From Olleya sp. YS (GTDB taxonomy: Bacteria > Bacteroidota > Bacteroidia > Flavobacteriales > Flavobacteriaceae): 64,000 nt of DNA. A program made the position numbers and the translations under genes. Each line of letters opens with the position of its first letter. Within the stretch, counting starts at the first letter, position 1. Shown here in pieces: positions 11,998-19,351 of this stretch. The stretch is from NCBI RefSeq assembly GCF_029760915.1, contig NZ_CP121685.1, forward strand, positions 310,001-374,000, given 5' to 3'. Below the pieces are notes generated by a model that was not told the DNA's origin, made no database searches, and saw only the letters and a program-made list of their open reading frames with translations.

Positions 11998-12069
11998 AGC
12001 CAATGACGGGATTTGAACCCGTGACCTCTTCCTTACCAAGGAAACGCTCTACCCCTGAGCTACACCGGC
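11998..12069 (-). tRNA. tRNA-Thr (GGT anticodon)
   Basis: 72-nt cloverleaf with acceptor GCCGGTG/CATTGGC (two G-U pairs), D-arm TAGCTCAGGGGTAGAGC and anticodon loop TTGGTAA giving GGT. The T-arm is CACGGGTTCAAATCCCGT. No encoded CCA. It is the last tRNA before tuf. Confidence 0.96.
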
Positions 12070-12081
12070 TTAAATAATTAG

Positions 12082-12154
12082 AGCGAGAGACCGGGTTCGA
12101 ACCGGCGACATTCAGCTTGGAAGGCTGACGCTCTACCAACTGAGCTACTCTCGC
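12082..12154 (-). tRNA. tRNA-Gly (TCC anticodon)
   Basis: 73-nt cloverleaf with perfect acceptor GCGAGAG/CTCTCGC, anticodon stem TCAGC/GCTGA and loop CTTCCAA giving TCC. T-loop TTCGAAC is present; 3' CCA is not encoded. It is 12 nt from the following tRNA-Thr. Confidence 0.96.
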
Positions 12155-12198
12155 AATTATTTAAAATCCTTTAATGTTTAAAATATCTTTAAAAAAAG

Positions 12199-12280
<82 letters not shown>

Positions 12281-12353
12281 AATTTTAAACTTTTCACTCT
12301 AATAAAGAACTTATAAAGTCAAATTGAAATTAATCAATTTTTCCTTATTTAAG

Positions 12354-12427
12354 AGCCGATGGAGGGACTCGAACCCACGACCTGCTGATTACAAATCAGC
12401 TGCTCTAGCCAGCTGAGCTACATCGGC
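12354..12427 (-). tRNA. tRNA-Thr (TGT anticodon)
   Basis: 74-nt cloverleaf with acceptor GCCGATG/CATCGGC, D-arm TAGCTCAGCTGGCTAGAGC, and anticodon loop TTGTAAT giving TGT. It is the first gene of the tRNA4-tuf transcription unit. Confidence 0.96.
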
Positions 12428-12450
12428 TTTTTGCTGCAATTTTTAGTTAT

Positions 12451-12477
12451 AAAAAAAGCCCGCTATTTCTAACGGAC
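12451..12477 (-). terminator. Intrinsic terminator after hpf, overlapping the tRNA-tuf promoter start
   Basis: On the minus strand an 8-bp stem (GTCCGTTA with TAGCGGGC, two G-U pairs) closes on a GAAA tetraloop and is followed by seven T. It lies about 50 nt after the hpf stop. A promoter -7 box lies only 2 nt upstream of the 5' arm, so the two signals overlap. Confidence 0.8.
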
Positions 12478-12479
12478 TG

Positions 12480-12510
12480 CAAATGTAAATATTTATTTAT
12501 TTATTCAAAA
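12480..12510 (-). promoter_or_regulatory. Bacteroidota-type promoter of the tRNA-tuf operon
   Basis: On the minus strand TTTTG (12510-12506), an 18-nt spacer and TACATTTG (12487-12480) match the -33 TTTG / -7 TAnnTTTG consensus of the Bacteroidota primary sigma factor. The predicted start would fall about 4-8 nt further on, within the 5' arm of the terminator hairpin. Confidence 0.7.
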
Positions 12511-12527
12511 CATTTTTTCAAAATATT

Positions 12528-12830
12528 TTAAAATTTTTCTCTTAATTTTTGTTTTCGCTTTTTTAATTGCCTTTCTAAAGAAGCTACAGCCACATCAACT
12601 CCTTCCTCAAAAGACTTACAATGTTTTTTTACTATTAAACTATCGCCTGGCACATTTAGTTTAGCTTCAAATATTTTATTTAGTTTATCACTTCTTTTTT
12701 CTACTTTTAAATAGACTTCTGACTGTATTACTTTATCATAATACATTTCTAATTTATTCATTCTTTTTTGAATAAAGTCTAACAGTTTTTGATCTGCATT
12801 AAAATTAATTGCTTGAGTGTTTACCTTCAT
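12528..12830 (-). CDS. hpf: Ribosome hibernation-promoting factor, short form
   Basis: HPF/YfiA-family protein, 100 aa, that binds the 30S subunit and stores ribosomes when growth stops. I chose the ATG at 12830 because MKVNTQAINFNADQKLLDFIQ is the usual N-terminus of the family. A longer frame reaches back to 12887 but would overlap the end of xerC. The body contains VKVEKRSDKLNKIFEAKL-like beta strands (about 37-55) and a basic C-terminal helix ending RQLKKRKQKLREKF. There is no long-form C-terminal domain. It is 25 nt downstream of xerC. Confidence 0.93.
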   Translation of the reverse strand: MKVNTQAINFNADQKLLDFIQKRMNKLEMYYDKVIQSEVYLKVEKRSDKLNKIFEAKLNVPGDSLIVKKHCKSFEEGVDVAVASLERQLKKRKQKLREKF

Positions 12831-12855
12831 ACTTGAGATTTTAGTGGTTAAACAT

Positions 12856-13746
12856 TTATTTTTTGCTTCTTGGATGCGCTTTAGCATATACTTTTTTTAA
12901 CTCTGCTATACTATTATGTGTATAGACTTGAGTGGCTGCTAAACTTGAGTGCCCTAACAGCTCTTTTACTGCATTCAACTCGGCACCTTGATTTAAAAGA
13001 TGAGTTGCAAATGAATGCCTAAGAATATGCGGACTTTTTTTCACCTTACTTGAAGCTAAACTAAAATAATCATTTATTATTCTGTATACAAGGGTTTCAT
13101 AAATTTTAACGCCTTTTTTTGTAAGGAACAAATACTCGTTATTTGAAATATTTTCTAATTGGTTTCTTTGAATTAAATACTTACTAATACTTTCTGTGAC
13201 TAATTTTAATAAAGGAATGACACGTTCTTTATTTCTTTTTCCTAAAATTTTTATGGTTTTATTTTCTAAATCGACATCTTTTAATTTGATATTTATAAGT
13301 TCTATTCGTCTTATTCCTGTAGAATAAAATAGTTCTATGATGAGTTTATTTCTAATACCCTCAAAAGATTGATTGTGGTTTATTTGATCTAATACATCAG
13401 CAACCTCTTGTTCTGAAAAAGGTATTTGTACTTTTTTTCTTGTTTTGAGCGCTTTGTGTTTTGCAAGAGGATTAATTTTTATTTCTTCAATTTTTAATAG
13501 GAATTTGAAAAAACTATTTAAAGCAGAAATCTTTCGGTTTATACTTCTATTAGATATTTTTTTTTCCACTAATCTGACTATCCAAGTCCTGATTTGTGAA
13601 TAGTTAACTTCTTTTATTGTATTGTCTGAGCTTTCTTCATTTAGAAAATCTAGGAATGACTGAATATCTTTATTGTAAGCATTTACTGTTAGCTCTGAAT
13701 ATTTTTTTTCGAGTAATAAATAATCTAAAAAAGCTTTTAACAACAT
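12856..13746 (-). CDS. xerC: Tyrosine recombinase XerC/XerD-type
   Basis: Site-specific recombinase, 296 aa, of the kind that resolves chromosome dimers at dif. The N-terminal SAM-like core-binding domain covers about residues 1-85 and the catalytic domain about 107-290. Catalytic residues are visible: R146 (in STGIRRIEL), K170 (LGKRNKER), H240 and R243 (HILRHSFATHLL), H266 (LLGHSSL) and Y275 (VYTH). It lies between rpsU and hpf, a housekeeping context, with no attachment-site repeats or phage genes nearby, so it is a Xer protein rather than an element integrase. Whether it is the XerC or XerD partner is not certain. Confidence 0.9.
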   Translation of the reverse strand: MLLKAFLDYLLLEKKYSELTVNAYNKDIQSFLDFLNEESSDNTIKEVNYSQIRTWIVRLVEKKISNRSINRKISALNSFFKFLLKIEEIKINPLAKHKALKTRKKVQIPFSEQEVADVLDQINHNQSFEGIRNKLIIELFYSTGIRRIELINIKLKDVDLENKTIKILGKRNKERVIPLLKLVTESISKYLIQRNQLENISNNEYLFLTKKGVKIYETLVYRIINDYFSLASSKVKKSPHILRHSFATHLLNQGAELNAVKELLGHSSLAATQVYTHNSIAELKKVYAKAHPRSKK

Positions 13747-13810
13747 AAAATTTAGTATCTATTAAGTAATGTATAAATATACTATTTTGAAATGGATTGT
13801 TTGTAAAACA

Positions 13811-13838
13811 AAAATCCCACTAAAATTAGTGGGATTTT
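13811..13838 (-). terminator. Intrinsic terminator downstream of rpsU
   Basis: Symmetric hairpin (AATCCCACTAA / TTAGTGGGATT) flanked by an A-run on one side and a T-run on the other. It lies about 20 nt after the rpsU stop and should end rpsU transcription before xerC. Confidence 0.8.
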
Positions 13839-13857
13839 GAATGTATAGAATCTACAA

Positions 13858-14052
13858 TTAGATTGCTTCTTGATCTTTTAAATGTTGCACATACTGAGCT
13901 TTTTGAATCTTAGCTCTTTTTTCTACAGAGGGTTTAGTAAATTGTTTACGACCTTGTAAAGCTCTACGCGTTCCAGTTTTATCAAACTTACGTTTGTAAC
14001 GTTTTAACGCTCTTTCTATATTTTCTCCGTCTTTTAATGGAATTATTAACAT
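13858..14052 (-). CDS. rpsU: 30S ribosomal protein S21
   Basis: Ribosomal protein bS21, 64 aa, a small basic protein at the 3' end of 16S rRNA. The sequence starts MLIIPLKDGENIERALKRYKR and is Lys/Arg-rich, with the expected length. Upstream are a TATATTTG box (14098-14091) and an AGGAGGT Shine-Dalgarno. In flavobacteria bS21 with bS6 and bS18 hides the anti-Shine-Dalgarno of the ribosome, and rpsU is known to keep a strong Shine-Dalgarno for autogenous control; this copy fits that. Terminators or gaps isolate it from both neighbours. Confidence 0.97.
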   Translation of the reverse strand: MLIIPLKDGENIERALKRYKRKFDKTGTRRALQGRKQFTKPSVEKRAKIQKAQYVQHLKDQEAI

Positions 14053-14062
14053 AGTGTCTTAA

Positions 14063-14068
14063 CCTCCT
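14063..14068 (-). promoter_or_regulatory. Strong Shine-Dalgarno of rpsU
   Basis: The minus strand reads AGAGGAGGTTAAG with AGGAGG at 14068-14063, 10 nt before the rpsU ATG. It can pair with at least seven bases of the 16S 3' end. Neighbouring genes lack any comparable sequence. Confidence 0.85.
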
Positions 14069-14090
14069 CTCTTTTTAAAATTTTGAGGTG

Positions 14091-14098
14091 CAAATATA
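14091..14098 (-). promoter_or_regulatory. Predicted -7 promoter element of rpsU
   Basis: TATATTTG followed by C on the minus strand, with ATTG 19 nt upstream as a weak -33. It would give a leader of about 33-35 nt that contains the Shine-Dalgarno. Confidence 0.55.
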
Positions 14099-14130
14099 AA
14101 AAGTATTTTAAATTAAACAATTAAAAATAA

Positions 14131-15558
14131 TTATTGCTTGAACAGTGTCGAACGCTTTGTCAAATCTTTAATTAGTTTTTCATCCTCTTCACTTTCTAAT
14201 AAGGTATTGTAGTTTTCCCAAAACTCTTTATCATAAGGTTTTATTGAAAAGATATCTGCATCCCATTGTTGTTGTAAAGCTGTATCTACTATTTCTTCAT
14301 CTTGAATGATTTCTGTAAATAATATTTCTTGAACCGTATAATAATAGCGTTCTTCTTTATTAAAAAGAGCTTCTTCTTCTTTGTCTATTTTTCCTGTTGG
14401 CTTATACCCTACATTAACCAACTTAGGCGTTTCGTAATAGATATAATTAGGATACATTTTGTCTTGATACTCCATGTAAGAGATAACCAATTTGTGATTG
14501 ATTTGGGTATCAAATAAAGTTTTACTTCTACTTTTCTGAGCGTTAGATCCTGCTTTTAATTGATATTCTATCTTCTTAATAGCAAAATTATCCCAATAAA
14601 TGTAGATCCAACCGTCTGCAATATAACCTTCGTTATAAATACCTTCTGTATTTAAACCAACAAAGTCATCACTTTTATTGATTTTTATTTTGTAGATTTT
14701 TCTTTCGTTATCAACTAAAATAGTATCTAATTTAAATTGGTGAGTTTTTAAAATATCTTCGCCTAATAATGCTTTTGGGCTTTTAGAGTTTCTAACTAGA
14801 TTAAGCTTTCCTTTAAACAAGTTTTCTAATCCGTTAACACGTGTATCGTTCCATTTAATTGCTTTAACTAATGAGGACTTTTTAATTGTATCCCTTTTTA
14901 AATTTTTAGGTTTTAAGTTAACGTTAGCATTATACTTTAGGTAAGTAGAGTATGAAAATAGACTATCTACATCACGTAAATCGTAACTTTTTCTAACCTG
15001 ATCGACGTTAATTTTCATATTATCTTTTCCGCCAGACACATAGCTTGAATCGTCATATAAAGTAATAGCACTTTCTATTAACCATTTAAATTGTTTTTTG
15101 TTACGCTCTTTGTGTCTTAAAAATCCTTTTTGAAGGTAAGGTTGTTCTGGAAGGTTACTTTGAAGCTTCTCTAATGCACGTAACACAATATCATTACCAG
15201 TTGTTGGTCTGTTTTCCGCAACGATTAATACCTCATCTAAAGAGGCTACATCTTCTTCTAAAAGAATATCCAACTCGTTATCAAATTGATCGATAGTCGT
15301 TTTATAACTTTTATAACCTATTGAAGAAATTACAATGGTATCCGTAACATATTCACTAGGTACTAATAATACAAACTTACCGTCTGCATTGGTTATAGTT
15401 CCAATAGTTGTGTTTTGGATATACACACTTGCATTTTCTATAGGAACCATCGTCATAAAATCGGCTACCTTATTTTTAAGTTCGGTTTGTGCAAGTGTAG
15501 ATGATGTAATTAGCAAAAAAAAGATAATTGCTAATTGTTTGATTTGGGTGAATTTCAT
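14131..15558 (-). CDS. Secreted protein with carboxypeptidase-regulatory-like N-terminal domain
   Basis: 475-aa exported protein from the ATG at 15558, which starts a clear signal peptide (MKFTQIKQLAIIFFLLITSS...LAQ, about 24 residues). The longer open frame to 15606 would overlap the acyl-CoA dehydrogenase gene and spoil the signal. Residues 26-110 form a CarboxypepD_reg-like beta-sandwich (VADFMTMVPIENASVYIQN, TITNADGKFVLLVP, ISSIGYKSY), as found at the start of many Bacteroidota surface proteins. The remaining 360 residues have no motif I recognise; the segment with GLNTEGIYNEGYIADGWIYI suggests beta structure. Periplasmic or outer-membrane location is inferred; function unknown. Confidence 0.8.
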   Translation of the reverse strand: MKFTQIKQLAIIFFLLITSSTLAQTELKNKVADFMTMVPIENASVYIQNTTIGTITNADGKFVLLVPSEYVTDTIVISSIGYKSYKTTIDQFDNELDILLEEDVASLDEVLIVAENRPTTGNDIVLRALEKLQSNLPEQPYLQKGFLRHKERNKKQFKWLIESAITLYDDSSYVSGGKDNMKINVDQVRKSYDLRDVDSLFSYSTYLKYNANVNLKPKNLKRDTIKKSSLVKAIKWNDTRVNGLENLFKGKLNLVRNSKSPKALLGEDILKTHQFKLDTILVDNERKIYKIKINKSDDFVGLNTEGIYNEGYIADGWIYIYWDNFAIKKIEYQLKAGSNAQKSRSKTLFDTQINHKLVISYMEYQDKMYPNYIYYETPKLVNVGYKPTGKIDKEEEALFNKEERYYYTVQEILFTEIIQDEEIVDTALQQQWDADIFSIKPYDKEFWENYNTLLESEEDEKLIKDLTKRSTLFKQ

Positions 15559-15571
15559 TTTAAAATTTTTT

Positions 15572-16741
15572 TTACTTAGTCGCTGGTTTATAATCTTTAC
15601 CATCAATAACCATTTTAGCGATTATTTCTCTAAGTATCTCAGAGGTACCACCACCAATTGGTCCTAGTCTACTATCTCGCAATAGTCGTGCCAATGGATA
15701 CTCTTCCATATAACCATAACCTCCTAAAAACTGAAGGCAATCATAAATGACTTCGTCTGCCATTTTTGTAGATTTTAATTTAGACATGGTTGCTTCTTTA
15801 ACCACATATTCACCTTTGTCTAATCTATAAGTGATTGCATAATTAAAAGATTTACAAATTTCCATATCTGCATAATGGTCTGCTATTTTATGTCTTAATG
15901 CTTGGAAACGGTCTATAGTTTTTCCAAACGCTGTACGTTGCGACATATAGTCTAAAGTATACTCTAAAGCAAATTGTGCTCTAGCATGAGCATTAACTCC
16001 CATAATTAAACGTTCTGATGCAAAATGCTGCATAATGTAACCGAACCCTTTGTTTTCTTCTCCCATTAAATTAGATGCTGGAATAGTTACATTATCAAAA
16101 GCAATTTCTCCAGTATCTGATGCTCTCCAACCCAATTTATCTAGTTTAGTCGCAGATACACCAGGAGTATCTCTATCTATTAAAAAAATACTTATTCCTT
16201 TATTACCCAGCTCTGGTTTAGTCTTTGCTGCTATTACTAAGTAGTCACTATATACACCGTTAGTAATAAACGTTTTAGATCCGTTTATTACATAATTGTC
16301 ACCTTTTTTAACTGCTGTGGTACGCATACCTGCTACATCACTTCCACCAAATGGTTCTGTAATACATAAGCAACCTATCATGTCACCTGCAATACTTGCT
16401 GTAAGGTATTTTTCTTTTATGGCTTCGCTTCCTTCTGCATTTAAATGGGTCATAGCTAAATATGCATGTGCCCACATTGCTGCTGCAAAACCACCTGAAT
16501 TGATACGTTGTAGTTCTTCTAATAGAATGACCATGTAAAAAAGGTCCAGGTTTAGTCCACCATATTGTTCTGGATAGTTGATTCCAAAAAAGCCCATGTC
16601 TCCGAACTTCTTCCAAATAAAGCGTTCAATTGTTCCTGTTTGTTCCCATTTTTCAATGTGAGGAATAACTTCTTTTTGTAAGAAATCGCGTAAGCTTTCT
16701 CTAAATAATTGATGCTCTTCTTTGAAGTACATACTTTCCAT
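15572..16741 (-). CDS. Acyl-CoA dehydrogenase, long-chain/isovaleryl-type active site
   Basis: FAD-dependent acyl-CoA dehydrogenase, 389 aa, which makes the first double bond in beta-oxidation-type degradation. Residues 10-120 are the N-terminal helical domain. CITEPFGGSDVAGM (126-139) and the FITNGVYSDY strand (158-167) belong to the middle domain. QRTAFGKTIDRFQALRHKIADHYADME is in the C-terminal domain. The usual C-terminal catalytic Glu position is a glycine (PIGGGTSEI, 361-369). E243 in ASERLIMG sits where LCAD and IVD place their catalytic Glu, so it is probably the base. It is 20 nt downstream of the HhH gene and probably in the same operon. Confidence 0.92.
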   Translation of the reverse strand: MESMYFKEEHQLFRESLRDFLQKEVIPHIEKWEQTGTIERFIWKKFGDMGFFGINYPEQYGGLNLDLFYMVILLEELQRINSGGFAAAMWAHAYLAMTHLNAEGSEAIKEKYLTASIAGDMIGCLCITEPFGGSDVAGMRTTAVKKGDNYVINGSKTFITNGVYSDYLVIAAKTKPELGNKGISIFLIDRDTPGVSATKLDKLGWRASDTGEIAFDNVTIPASNLMGEENKGFGYIMQHFASERLIMGVNAHARAQFALEYTLDYMSQRTAFGKTIDRFQALRHKIADHYADMEICKSFNYAITYRLDKGEYVVKEATMSKLKSTKMADEVIYDCLQFLGGYGYMEEYPLARLLRDSRLGPIGGGTSEILREIIAKMVIDGKDYKPATK

Positions 16742-16761
16742 AGCTATGTTTTTTGATGATA

Positions 16762-17649
16762 TTAATCGAGCTGTAAAGATAACTTAATTATCTCTAATTT
16801 TTTTACAGGAAAATCTTTAACTTTTGTTAATTCGTCTAAAGACTTAAACCCTTCACGAAGCGTCCTAGCCTCAATAATATTATGAGCCACCTCGTAGTCT
16901 ATAAATTTGATGGTTACCAATTGCTCTTTTGTAGCATAATTTAGTGGAATTTTAGTAATACTTCTTGGTGTTTTAATACTAAAATTATCTTTTATATTTT
17001 GAATAACTTCTGGTGTTAAACCATATACTTCTTGTAATTCTATAAAACTATGAAAGCCATTAATTTTACGCCTGTATTTTATAATACGTTCTGCATACGA
17101 TGGACCTATACCATATACTTTTTGCAATTGTGCAGCTGTTGCTGAATTTAAATCCAGTTTTTGAGCTTCTGTTTTTGGTGTATTTGAAAAGGGCTTATCA
17201 AAAGTTTGCTGTTTAGGCTTTGGATTAGTTACCCAATCTGGAAACTTAAAATAAGGTGATATTTTTGCCAAAAGCGAATCTGAGACTTTAGTGACTTGCT
17301 GAAACTGACTCACCGAATTAATCCATTTATCTTGTTTTCTGAAGTTTAATAATCTATCAATTTCTTCATTTGACATGCCCAAGCTATAGCCTTTATAGTC
17401 TGTGATAAAGTTTGGGTTAAAAGGGTAAATTTTTGGTTTTCGATTTTCAATCTCAATTGCTTTAAGCGAATCTATTTGATTGATAAATGCAGAAACCTCA
17501 TGACTATTTGAAGAAAAATCATGATTGGTTTGCATTAGTTTTGGTAATACTAAATGGTAAAACCCTTGTATTAGAAGTATGATTATTAACAATAAAAAAA
17601 TCCCACTTCGTTGTTGTTTAGAAAACTTGAAGTGGGATTTAAAATTCAT
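16762..17649 (-). CDS. ComEA-like helix-hairpin-helix membrane-anchored protein
   Basis: 295-aa protein with one N-terminal membrane helix (about 16-36, GIFLLLIIILLIQGFY) and repeated helix-hairpin-helix DNA-binding units. The best are KLDLNSATAAQLQKVYGIGPSYAERIIKYR (about 164-193) and GFHSFIELQEVYGLTPEVIQNI. A first unit lies near 80-120 and a third near 238-290. The layout matches ComEA-like proteins that hold or pull incoming DNA outside the membrane, so a role in DNA uptake is likely but not proven. Codons 4-18 also form a terminator-like hairpin (17598-17640). Confidence 0.8.
   Translation of the reverse strand: MNFKSHFKFSKQQRSGIFLLLIIILLIQGFYHLVLPKLMQTNHDFSSNSHEVSAFINQIDSLKAIEIENRKPKIYPFNPNFITDYKGYSLGMSNEEIDRLLNFRKQDKWINSVSQFQQVTKVSDSLLAKISPYFKFPDWVTNPKPKQQTFDKPFSNTPKTEAQKLDLNSATAAQLQKVYGIGPSYAERIIKYRRKINGFHSFIELQEVYGLTPEVIQNIKDNFSIKTPRSITKIPLNYATKEQLVTIKFIDYEVAHNIIEARTLREGFKSLDELTKVKDFPVKKLEIIKLSLQLD
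17594..17640 (-). terminator. Intrinsic terminator located inside the 5' end of the HhH gene
   Basis: A perfect 12-bp stem (AAATCCCACTTC / GAAGTGGGATTT) with a 19-nt loop is followed by a run of seven T on the coding strand. It starts 30 nt after the stop codon of the alanine symporter gene, a normal terminator distance, but it occupies codons 4-18 of the next gene. Confidence 0.65.
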
Positions 17650-17670
17650 ATTAATATTATAAATTAAATC

Positions 17671-19248
17671 TTATTTTTTGATAGCAGCCATGTATTTACC
17701 TAGTTCTGCTCTAACTTTTGGAGCTAATATTACTAATCCAATCATGTTAGGAACCATCATTGCAAATACCATAGCATCTGAGAAACCTATTACCGAGTCT
17801 AAGCTTGCAGCAGCACCAATAATGACAAATACACAGAAAATAACTTTATAAGTATATTCTGCTTTTTTAGTTCTTCCAAATAAGAAAGACCATCCTTGAA
17901 ATCCGTAATAAGACCAAGATATCATTGAGCTAAATGCAAATAAAACTACTGCAATTGTTAATACATAAGGAAACCAACTTATTACGCTACCAAATGCACC
18001 AGAAGTCATTAAAATTGCTTCTGCATCATTAGCAGGACCTGTTCCTGATAAAGATCCAGTAATAATTAAAACTAATGCTGTCATTGTACAAACTACAACA
18101 GTATCAATAAATGGTTCTAATAAAGCAACCATACCTTCACTTGCTGCATACTTAGTTTTAACTGCTGAATGCGCAATAGAAGCCGATCCAATACCTGCTT
18201 CATTTGAAAACGCAGCACGTCTAAATCCTTGCACTAATACACCAACAACTCCACCTGCAATACCTTCTGGGCTAAAAGCACCATTCCATATAGCTGCAAA
18301 TGCACTACCTATCATATCATATTTAGCAAAAATCACAAATAAAGATGCTAGCACATAAATTAATACCATAAATGGTACAATTTTATCGGTTACTTTGGCG
18401 ATAGACTTAATTCCACCAATAATTACTATTCCTACTAATATAGCCATTACCAATCCAAAAGCCCATCCATAACCATGTAATAAAGAACTATCTCCACCTG
18501 TAATGTTTTCTACTAATTGAAAGGCTTGATTTACCTGAAACATGTTTCCTCCTCCAAAAGAACCTCCAATCACAAATATGGCAAATAAGACTGCTAATAC
18601 TTTACCTAATCCGCCTAATCCTTTAGATTTTAGACCCTTAGTTAAATAGTACATTGGACCACCATAAACGGTTCCATCTGCTGCAATATCTCTGTATTTA
18701 ACACCTAAAGTACATTCTACAAACTTGGATGCCATTCCTAAAAAACCTGCAATAATCATCCAAAATGTTGCTCCTGCTCCACCAATAGAGACAGCAATTG
18801 CTACACCTGCAATGTTACCTAAACCTACAGTTGCTGACAAAGCAGCTGTTAAGGCTTGAAAGTGAGATACTTCCCCTTCATGATTTTCAATAGCTATTGT
18901 TTCTATATTATCTCCTCCAGGCGTTGAGTCACCTGCACCAACTAAGGATTCGTGATGATCTATATCGTCATATTTACCTCTTACAATATTGACCGAAGTA
19001 AAGAACCCTCTAAAGTTGATAAACTTAAAGTAAATAGTGAAGTATATTGCTCCTAAAATTAACGGAAATAATACCCAAAACACTTTTACTCCTCCTCCAA
19101 AATCTATTTGATAAAATATAATATTAACAAACCATCCTGTTGCATCTCCAAATTTTTCGTCAATGATTTTATCAATACCCTTATCGTCTTGAGCAAAGGT
19201 TATTAATGGTACTATTAGTGTTAAAATTGAAAGAAGATATTTCTTCAT
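17671..19248 (-). CDS. Alanine/glycine:cation symporter, AgcS family
   Basis: Sodium:alanine symporter (AgcS/AlsT family), 525 aa, inner membrane, importing small neutral amino acids with Na+. A cleavable-looking N-terminal segment (MKKYLLSILTLIVPLITFAQ) precedes about ten membrane spans. Family motifs include SATVGLGNIAGVAIAVSIGG (about 136-155), GGPMYYLTKGL (about 194-204) and RRAAFSNEAGIGSASIAHSAV (about 344-364). Its stop is 21 nt from the HhH start, with its likely terminator inside that gene. Specific substrate not determined. Confidence 0.93.
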   Translation of the reverse strand: MKKYLLSILTLIVPLITFAQDDKGIDKIIDEKFGDATGWFVNIIFYQIDFGGGVKVFWVLFPLILGAIYFTIYFKFINFRGFFTSVNIVRGKYDDIDHHESLVGAGDSTPGGDNIETIAIENHEGEVSHFQALTAALSATVGLGNIAGVAIAVSIGGAGATFWMIIAGFLGMASKFVECTLGVKYRDIAADGTVYGGPMYYLTKGLKSKGLGGLGKVLAVLFAIFVIGGSFGGGNMFQVNQAFQLVENITGGDSSLLHGYGWAFGLVMAILVGIVIIGGIKSIAKVTDKIVPFMVLIYVLASLFVIFAKYDMIGSAFAAIWNGAFSPEGIAGGVVGVLVQGFRRAAFSNEAGIGSASIAHSAVKTKYAASEGMVALLEPFIDTVVVCTMTALVLIITGSLSGTGPANDAEAILMTSGAFGSVISWFPYVLTIAVVLFAFSSMISWSYYGFQGWSFLFGRTKKAEYTYKVIFCVFVIIGAAASLDSVIGFSDAMVFAMMVPNMIGLVILAPKVRAELGKYMAAIKK

Positions 19249-19351
19249 AATTAATTTATTTGTTAGTTAAATATTTAGTTAGGATAGCAAGATGCAAAAA
19301 AATGCTGAATTTTTAAAAGAAAAGCTGTTAAATGCTATTTACACATTTAAA

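Noticed and set aside
12856-13746. Tyrosine recombinase gene as an integrase of a mobile element
   Set aside because: It sits among housekeeping genes, has normal Xer length and motifs, and no flanking direct repeats or phage/ICE genes are seen.
19249-19351. Possible riboswitch upstream of the alanine symporter
   Set aside because: Only about 100 nt, AT-rich, with no stable conserved-looking fold that I can identify.
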